DNA from: Dissophora ornata
Lineage: Eukaryota; Mortierellomycota; Mortierellomycetes; Mortierellales; Mortierellaceae
DNA: 16,793 bases
Assembly (NCBI GenBank): GCA_025201705.1
Contig: MU617284.1
Location: 1-16,793, forward strand
Reading direction: 5' to 3'
The notes below the pieces were generated by a model. It was not told where the DNA came from. It did not search any database and saw nothing but the letters and a program-made list of their open reading frames with translations. Positions within the stretch are counted from its first letter, which is position 1. Every line of letters starts with the position of its first letter. Of the stretch, positions 9,225-16,793 are shown in pieces. Both the position numbers and the translations under genes were made by a program.

Positions 9225-9463
9225 TTGAAGTCAAGGAGATAGTTGGTTTGTTCATTCCGAGCCAGAACGGTACCTTTATGGATCCATTCCTTTGATGCTC
9301 CCCAATTCATGAGTCTTATGAATAAATGAGATACTCTGTGGGGTATTGAACCAAGAAGTCAAGTAGTCAAAAGAGTTGGTTTGTTTGTTACGCGCCGGGT
9401 CAGATTTTACAAAGGCTCTGACCCCGGGCGGCCTTTCCATATCTATTCATCTTATGAATAAAA
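9225..9463 (+). terminator. 3' region of the peptide gene with two poly(A) signals in a diverged duplication
   Basis: Two AATAAA signals occur, at 9321-9326 and 9457-9462, each inside CTTATGAATAAA and preceded by ATTCAT. Upstream of each lie the same blocks in the same order: GAAGTCAAG (9228 and 9355) and GTTGGTTTGTT (9242 and 9375). The roughly 130-bp spacing implies an old tandem duplication of the 3' end. The second copy also contains a stem GGGTCAGA/TCTGACCC (9397-9404 with 9417-9424, 12-nt loop). Confidence 0.6.
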
Positions 9464-9464
9464 A

Positions 9465-10350
9465 AATAAAAAGGGAAACGGTCCGCACCCGAGGATACAC
9501 TCCCATCTTGCCCGAAAAGAGTTGGGACGTTACACTGTCAAGGACGGACAGGTAGATTAGAGAGAGTGGTGAACTGTGTTGGGAAATTAACCGACATGGA
9601 ATCGTTTAATTGCAGACTGGGGTTTCTATGAAGTGTGCCTATGGGTATATGTACATGATTTATGGACGGCTGCATTAATAAGCAGAATGGTGCACGAGTC
9701 GTCAAGGGTGAGGCATGCGGGGCCAGGGCGGTTGCAACCTGAGCTAGTCTAGCTGCCATCGCGACTTCAGAGGATATTGGTGTAACTCAAGACCGATCAC
9801 ATCACACATTTTGCTGTGGGCACAACCTTTCCGGCCACGGCATTCCAGCGATGGTGGTCATTTTTTCACTGGCATTCATTTGCTGTGCATGAATATAGCG
9901 TGTACATCGACAGCGCATTGGACCTGAATGAAGAACCCTTCTTTTAATTGTTCAGTGTATGCGAGCTAGCACTACGTTTTCATTTTTTAGCGTGAGAAGC
10001 AAAAGGCGGATCCGCTTGGGAGTGCTACTGTGAGAAAGTCCTCGACATTAGTGTGGTCCTGACGCTGTTGCTATTTCATAGACAAAAAATCCGCTGGAGG
10101 CAGCCCTGATCAGGCCGGTTTTGGGGTCTATTTCTTACTTTTCCTTTCTATCCTGAACAGTGAAAGGTCTTGCGGAATTTTTTTTTGCCCCGGAGATTCT
10201 GCCAAGCCCTGAGCGAGGGGAACCTGGTGGAGCGGGATGGGGGCAGGAGTGCCAGGAACCCGCTATCGCATCGTTCTTCAATTGCCGACATCGCCATCAT
10301 AGAGGGAGCGTTTCGGAGGTATCTTGTCGCTTGCTGTCAAACAGAAGTGT
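9465..10350. other. Intergenic stretch, no gene recognised
   Basis: Open frames here are short and have no recognisable domain. One minus frame (9759-9538, 73 codons, beginning MAARLAQVATALAPHASP) has a credible ATG but no support. I see no RNA gene or repeat in it. Confidence 0.4.
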
Positions 10351-10357
10351 ACGTCAG

Positions 10358-11333
10358 TTACTCTAGAACCCATTGCCTGATCAGCACTGGAAAGATGGAG
10401 TCATCGAACTTCTCGAGATGGCCATTGGCCGTCTTTTCTACCGACTGCATAACTCTTGCTGTGGCGTGGCTCATTCTGAAGCAGTATGGATCATGGCATC
10501 TCTCTGACTTCTCCGCCTCTTGCTCGAGTCTGAGTTTGTTCCAATACCACTTCATAGTTCCATTTTTTTTGTCATTGTAGCACCTCTCCATTAGCAAGGT
10601 CATTGATGTCTTTACTGTCGCCAAAGCTGTCAAGCAACTCAACTAAGTATTGTACGCGTCTGCTTCAGACAATTCAGGAGCACTGTCAAAGAAATCGAAG
10701 TGACTGCAAGATGACAGATCTGGGCGTTGAATATGTTGGAAAGGAATTTTTGGAACTTGTAGTGAACCCATTCTTGATTCGAGTGCGGGAAACATGGCCA
10801 AGAATGGTCAGAGAGAAAAGAGAAGGGGAGAGGGAGAACGGACAGCAAAGATGGCAGATGATGGTTAGAAAGGTGCCAGAAAACCTTTTTTTTTTTGGCA
10901 TCTGAAGCAGGAGACCAGATATCTGCATTTCCAAGTCAAACACTTGCCTCCTGCAATTAGCGAGGAAGTGGTCGGTGTCCTCCTGGATCTCATGCACCAA
11001 ACACTTAGATTCCACGTCAATTGTAACCACGGTTCTCAACATGAGTCGCGTGCACTGCATGGTCTCATCCAGGGCGGCTGTCAAGACTGCGCCACAAAGT
11101 TCACAGAATCTTCAAAACCGACTTTTGAGGAAATGCCAATGAAAGGATAGAGTGAGAGAGGGCGAAAAAGGAGTGGGGTCACCAGGAAAATGACCCCAGA
11201 CCACAGGAGGTCCCACCGCCACCGCATCCCGCACCCGCAGTCCCAGTTCACATTCAAAATAAACACCCTCAAAAATATATTCATTCATGTTTACTGTTAA
11301 CGAAAGTGAGATGAAAGAAAACATGCCAGTCAT
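10358..11333 (-). other. Possible intron-containing gene of unknown function (minus strand)
   Basis: Several minus-strand segments look coding but do not connect into one frame. The segment at about 11108-10900 reads RFCELCGAVLTAALDE, then TRLMLRTVVTIDVESKCLVH and FLANCRRQVFDLEMQISGLL. A segment ending at a TAA near 10358 contains YWNKLRLEQEAEKSERCHD and GHLEKFDDSIFPVLIRQWVL. Both are amphipathic and helix-prone. A short frame further upstream starts MNEYIFEGVYFECELGLRVR. I could not find a confident donor/acceptor set joining them. This may be a real multi-exon gene, a decayed gene or coincidence. I recognise no family. Confidence 0.3.
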
Positions 11334-11350
11334 AATAGGAGAGCCCTCCT

Positions 11351-11374
11351 AAAAAAAAAAAAAAAAAAAAAAAA
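11351..11374 (+). repeat. 24-nt homopolymeric A tract
   Basis: There are twenty-four uninterrupted A residues. Such a poly(dA:dT) tract may exclude nucleosomes or mark an old retrotransposed tail. No flanking target duplication is evident. Confidence 0.9.
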
Positions 11375-11393
11375 CGCAGAAGGCAGAGTGCGG

Positions 11394-11409
11394 CGCGAAA
11401 CCTTTCGCG
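11394..11409. promoter_or_regulatory. Palindromic pair of SBF/E2F-like sites
   Basis: CGCGAAA and TTTCGCG face each other across two bases, making a perfect 7-bp inverted repeat. CGCGAAA matches the Swi4/Swi6 cell-cycle box and TTTCGCG the E2F core. It sits in non-coding DNA next to the A tract and could serve a transcript in either direction. The sequence match is plain; function is inferred. Confidence 0.4.
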
Positions 11410-13850
<2,441 letters not shown>

Positions 13851-14014
13851 GACACCGCGCCCCTGCGACTGTCCCCTTGAACTAACTTGTTTTTGCTTTC
13901 ATTCTATTCGTTTTTACTTTTTTTTTGTTTTGCTTCGAGGGAGGAAAAAGAACAACACCAGGGGTCCTTGATCTTCCCACCTGTTTTCCTGTCCATCTTT
14001 TCCTCGAGTGCACT

Positions 14015-14031
14015 CCCTTCTCCCGAAGGGT
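14015..14031 (+). promoter_or_regulatory. Candidate switching segment upstream of the aptamer
   Basis: CGAAGGGU (14024-14031) can pair with ACCCUUUG (14103-14110), eight pairs including one G-U. That would disrupt P2 and J2/4 of the aptamer. The same segment can instead form a local hairpin, CCCUUC (14015-14020) with GAAGGG (14025-14030) and a UCCC loop. GUUGAG at 14030-14035 resembles a weak 5' splice site that would be masked in either pairing. This is the arrangement expected of an expression platform, but it is only a predicted alternative pairing. Confidence 0.35.
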
Positions 14032-14063
14032 TGAGCTTGAGGGACCATAAAGGATGGGAGGAG

Positions 14064-14220
14064 AAGAATATGCGGGTGTGCCTGAAGATCTCGGTGAGAA
14101 ATACCCTTTGAACCTGATGGTCGAGGTTGGTTAAGTGCAGGTGGAGATCCATTCTCTGCTTGCGCTTGCCTTTCTCGATCCAACACGATAATGCGTGCGG
14201 CTAGGGAGTGTGTATATCTT
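14064..14220 (+). promoter_or_regulatory. TPP riboswitch aptamer in the THI4 3' UTR, with a hairpin insertion between P4 and P5
   Basis: The order and sequence of conserved TPP-aptamer elements are present. P1 pairs 14064-14073 with 14212-14220 (nine pairs, one bulged A). P2 is GGGU 14074-14077 with ACCC 14103-14106. A short P3 spans 14081-14094. J3/2 contains UGAGA (14095-14099), the pocket for the pyrimidine ring, followed by AAU. Then comes UUUGAACCUGA (14107-14117), carrying the P4 5' strand. P5 is CACG 14184-14187 with CGUG 14194-14197, closing loop AUAAUG, the same loop as E. coli thiM. J5/4 begins CG (14198-14199) and AGGGA follows (14203-14207), giving the P4 3' strand. Between the halves, 14119-14180 folds into its own hairpin (GGUCGAG with CUCGAUC at the base). 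The aptamer starts about 210 nt after the THI4 stop and ends before AATAAA. It should sense thiamine pyrophosphate, the pathway end product. The assignment is strong; the function of the insert is unknown. Confidence 0.85.
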
Positions 14221-14263
14221 TTCCTTGTTCATATCTCGACTTTTCTTTCTTTGTTCTCCCGCG

Positions 14264-14269
14264 AATAAA
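14264..14269 (+). terminator. Poly(A) signal downstream of the THI4 riboswitch
   Basis: AATAAA within GCGAATAAATAAC lies 44 nt after the aptamer. An mRNA cleaved near 14285 would therefore carry the whole aptamer in its 3' UTR. Confidence 0.6.
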
Positions 14270-14284
14270 TAACTATCTGCAAAA

Positions 14285-14957
14285 CACAACCCGACCTTGT
14301 CTCACTGAAGACCATGTTTACAATGACAACATTCTTGTCTTTCTGGGATCCAGACATGCATGCACAATAAGCCAAGTATCGCACCTCTGCAAAAATATAC
14401 ATATAAAATATTCCTTTAACCTTGCAGTGTAGTCGCAAGCAGGTGCTGCTAGTGTAGATCGCCTGAAGTAATGGTGCGAAAGCGTTGCTGTTGTCGAGGA
14501 AGGCCTTCCCGAAGCGCGATAGAAGGTGCAAATCCCACTTGTTCTTCCAAATCACTATTTTCCTGTGACAATCCAGTGGGCTCACATAATAACACTTCAT
14601 GCCCCCCAGCACCTTCAAAAGAATGTTGGGTTGTCGGGGTTGAGATCTTGCTTCTTCTGTAGTTCGGATGAGATGTTTGGACTATATTATGATATTACAC
14701 GGTGGAGGGCGAGAAGGATGGTTATTGAAAAAGCGGCTCTATAAGATTGTAATATCGCGTTTCAATGGTTACTCCAGCCTAAAAAAATAACGAAATAACG
14801 AAATGATATTCGTCTTGCACCATGTGCGCGTCTTTCCGCCTTCCCGTCGCATGGAAGAGTCATAGATAGGACAGTTCAGCCAAGCGGGACGAGCACTGCA
14901 ACGGATAGGATCATCTTCACTCGCTCTTCCACAAAACACACGCATTCAGCGTTCGCA
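14285..14957. other. Stretch downstream of THI4, no gene recognised
   Basis: A minus frame at 14618-14229 is open for 129 codons, but has no recognisable domain and no good start. In another minus frame (about 14656-14449) a short segment resembles the end of an extended short-chain dehydrogenase; it is discussed under findings. No gene is called. Confidence 0.35.
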
Positions 14958-15104
14958 ATGACCACGCCAACGAAATTTGATCCCTTTGCCGGCAATAGCC
15001 AAGCACATCGCAATATTCCAGGCAGACACCTAGATAGGTCTGGTAGAAGAGGACCTAAACAAGTACTGGTGGAGCCGAAAGGAGGGCGGGAAGGGTACGC
15101 GTAG
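14958..15104 (+). CDS. Possible small gene or first exon, unknown function
   Basis: The ATG at 14958 (GCAATGACC) follows a C+A-rich leader (CTTCCACAAAACACACGCATTC) typical of fungal start regions. It opens a frame of 48 codons beginning MTTPTKFDPFAGNSQAHRNI and ending in a basic stretch (DRSGRRGPKQVLVEPKGGREG). GTAAGA at 15175 and TTTTTTTCCAG at 15224 nearby look like an intron, so this may be the start of a spliced or decayed gene. I could not join exons with confidence and recognise no family. Confidence 0.25.
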   Translation: MTTPTKFDPFAGNSQAHRNIPGRHLDRSGRRGPKQVLVEPKGGREGYA

Positions 15105-15109
15105 CGCGC

Positions 15110-16400
15110 TCATTCTTTTGCACTCAGGCGACTTTAGCGGTTATTCAGCAAGGCAAGTGAAGTCCTTTCGTCACGTAAGATGTAACTTTCCTACCAAAAC
15201 GTTCGCAACATTATTTTTTTCCAGTGGTTTTGAGAAGCCCTCAAGCAACTAAAAAGAGCGTAGCGAACTCAGCGCAATACTCCATGCAGTCTTTCTACAC
15301 ATGGGTTGTGATGGAGCAAACGATGAGTTTCTTCGCGTGTTTGTAGAGCTGATTGTCAAGTCTATTCCAGCAAGCGACGGATCTATGCGTTTCAGTTAAA
15401 GAGGGAAGAAGCGCATAATTGGGACGTCAAGCAAAATGGTATATGCATCTGCAATGATTTATCGAGCTGCCACTGTTCTGGACCCACGGAAGTATCGAGT
15501 TGGTCGGTAGCTGAGGAGCTTGCTGGTTCAGTAAAATTGCTCCGTAATTACTTCCGGTGTTTATGAATGAGTGGGTAAGGAGTATGGATAGTGATGGAGT
15601 AGAGGATGAGTTTTCTTTGACGTATTTGTTTATTCGCGTTTCGCGTTTTGATTACGTGTAAGAATACTAGAAACTCCCACCAAGCGCCAGCAACTGCAAT
15701 CCGCGTCAGATCCGGGATTTGGGGGAGGAGCTTCGTCGGCAGCGGCATCAGAGCGTCGCAACAATATTCCTTCGAGTTCCCGCATAGTCCGTGAACCGTT
15801 GGCCTTGGTACAACACAACTCCAGAGTCGACAAGGGCGTATGCTGGTCTTCCGTATATTAAATATTATGCAAGTGCTCTGGCGCCTTCCCTTGTAACATC
15901 CTTGCAGAGGTTGCAATAGAGAACACGCTGTGACATGGTAGAATCTAGATAGCTTCTTGAACTCCGGCAAAGAAACAGGAACCTTTCCAATGTCAATATC
16001 AGCTCAGCCTCATGCAATTATACTCGAAAGCGATTGAATAAATGGTTGGATGGATACCCTTGAGGGTCAAGCAGACTTGACCTGAACGTCTACAGGCATA
16101 AGGGGCGTCGAAGCAGCCTCATCCATCAACAATGAAAACACATGGTTATAATGACCCAACTTTTTTTGATCAAGCGAAAAAAAAAAGAAGGATGATGACT
16201 CCGTCCATCAAGCAGATGGTCGAAAGCGCGTGGGAGCTCAATCCCAAGGAAGCGTTGAAGACAAGCAGTCTTGTGTCCACCTACAGGATCTCCCTGTACC
16301 CCACGAACTGCCATCCCCATGCAATTAACACTGTCTTTTGACAACTCTGCGCGCATTTGGGAGCCCGGGCTAGATTCAGTAGCATGGATGAATTGTTACC
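15110..16400. other. Right-hand stretch without a recognised gene
   Basis: Minus frames at 15970-15548 (140 codons) and 15833-15630 (67 codons) overlap each other in different phases and neither shows a domain. A plus frame at 16132-16341 has charged residues (AKKKRRMMTPSIKQMVESAWEL) but also no domain. At most one of these could be part of a real gene; I see no RNA gene. Confidence 0.35.
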
Positions 16401-16419
16401 TTATGGATGATTGCCAGGC

Positions 16420-16457
16420 GGAGAAAAGATTTTTTTTTTTTTTTTTGGAGAAAAGAT
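16420..16457. repeat. Poly(T) tract flanked by 11-bp direct repeats
   Basis: GGAGAAAAGAT occurs at 16420-16430 and again at 16447-16457, separated only by the rest of a T17 run (16430-16446). Read on the minus strand this is a pure A tail between identical 11-bp repeats. Confidence 0.8.
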
Positions 16458-16498
16458 GATTGCGAGGACAATGGACAATGGGCGCGATAATGACGCAC

Positions 16499-16781
16499 CA
16501 ATCTCATTCACTCCCTTCAGGTCGCGGCACGCATTCTCAACAGCTGCCACCGTAGCCCGCATATAGTCCAAGGTGCACTTCCTACTCCCTTCTTTGAGGA
16601 TATATTCGCCCATTCTCACCCAGAGCTCCCTGAGCCTTACATTACACTCATCGAAAGCCTCTGCAATCTCCTCCTCATGCTTTCTCTTCCTCGACTCCAG
16701 TTCCTGGGCTCGTTGCACGTGTATCAGTAACCGAACATTCGGAGGAATAAAGGCTGGAACAGGAGGGTAGTCTTTAGTCAT
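16499..16781 (-). CDS. 5' part of a coiled-coil protein gene, unknown function (partial)
   Basis: A minus-strand frame opens with ATG at 16781-16779 (MTKDYPPVPAFIPPNVRLLI) and continues with a charged heptad-like region (RAQELESRKRKHEEEIAEAF) and a second helical segment (LRELWVRMGEYILKEG). The frame is also open for the four codons upstream to the window edge, so the true start may lie outside. Beyond about 16499 it runs into the A/T tract and translates to lysine repeats. A donor-like GTGCGT follows ATTG at 16499, so an intron probably begins there. I recognise no family; a coiled-coil structural or regulatory protein is the most that can be said. Confidence 0.45.
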
Positions 16782-16793
16782 GTTGTCTGGACC

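Noticed and set aside
14118..14183. A conventional intron interrupting the TPP aptamer
   Set aside because: No GT donor and AG acceptor lie at the positions that would restore the canonical aptamer. The segment folds into a regular hairpin instead.

Overview
The window is nuclear DNA of a filamentous fungus. The protein-coding genes are broken by many short GT-AG introns (about 83-191 nt, several with CTAAC-like branch sites). They have TATA boxes, pyrimidine-rich leaders and AATAAA poly(A) signals, and a decayed Ty3/gypsy chromovirus lies between them. I cannot tell from sequence alone whether this is a basidiomycete or an early-diverging group such as Mortierellomycota.

Layout. 375-2938 (minus) is a seven-exon gene for a TRP/Ion_trans-type cation channel of 651 aa. 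2990-5330 is a repeat-rich gap. It holds its TATA box, a small inverted/direct repeat cluster, a zinc-finger/RT-like relic, a 138-bp foldback element and a stop-ridden chromovirus integrase-chromodomain remnant with a polypurine tract and LTR start. 6090-8309 (plus) is an intact seven-exon cytochrome P450 of 541 aa; what looks like a frameshift in it is an 89-nt intron. 8836-9462 is a small gene for a 75-aa secreted cysteine-rich peptide, with a TATA box, an intron in its 5' UTR and two poly(A) signals in a partly duplicated 3' region. 9465-12300 has no recognisable gene; a minus-strand coding-like stretch lies at about 10358-11333. 12306-14269 (plus) is THI4, the thiazole synthase of thiamine biosynthesis, with a Gcn4-type site, a TATA box, four exons and, in its 3' UTR, a TPP-riboswitch aptamer. 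The rest is mostly non-coding apart from the 5' part of a minus-strand coiled-coil gene at the right edge.

Most notable observations. (1) A TPP riboswitch lies downstream of the THI4 stop codon, ahead of the poly(A) signal. Its two conserved halves are separated by a structured hairpin of about 62 nt inserted between P4 and P5, and an upstream segment can pair with the aptamer. This suggests thiamine feedback through the 3' UTR, as in plant THIC, in a fungal THI4 gene. (2) The secreted peptide has exactly the vertebrate beta-defensin cysteine spacing (C-x6-C-x4-C-x9-C-x5-CC), with a histidine-rich loop. The two are independent, and nothing in the sequence links the P450, the peptide and THI4 into one pathway.
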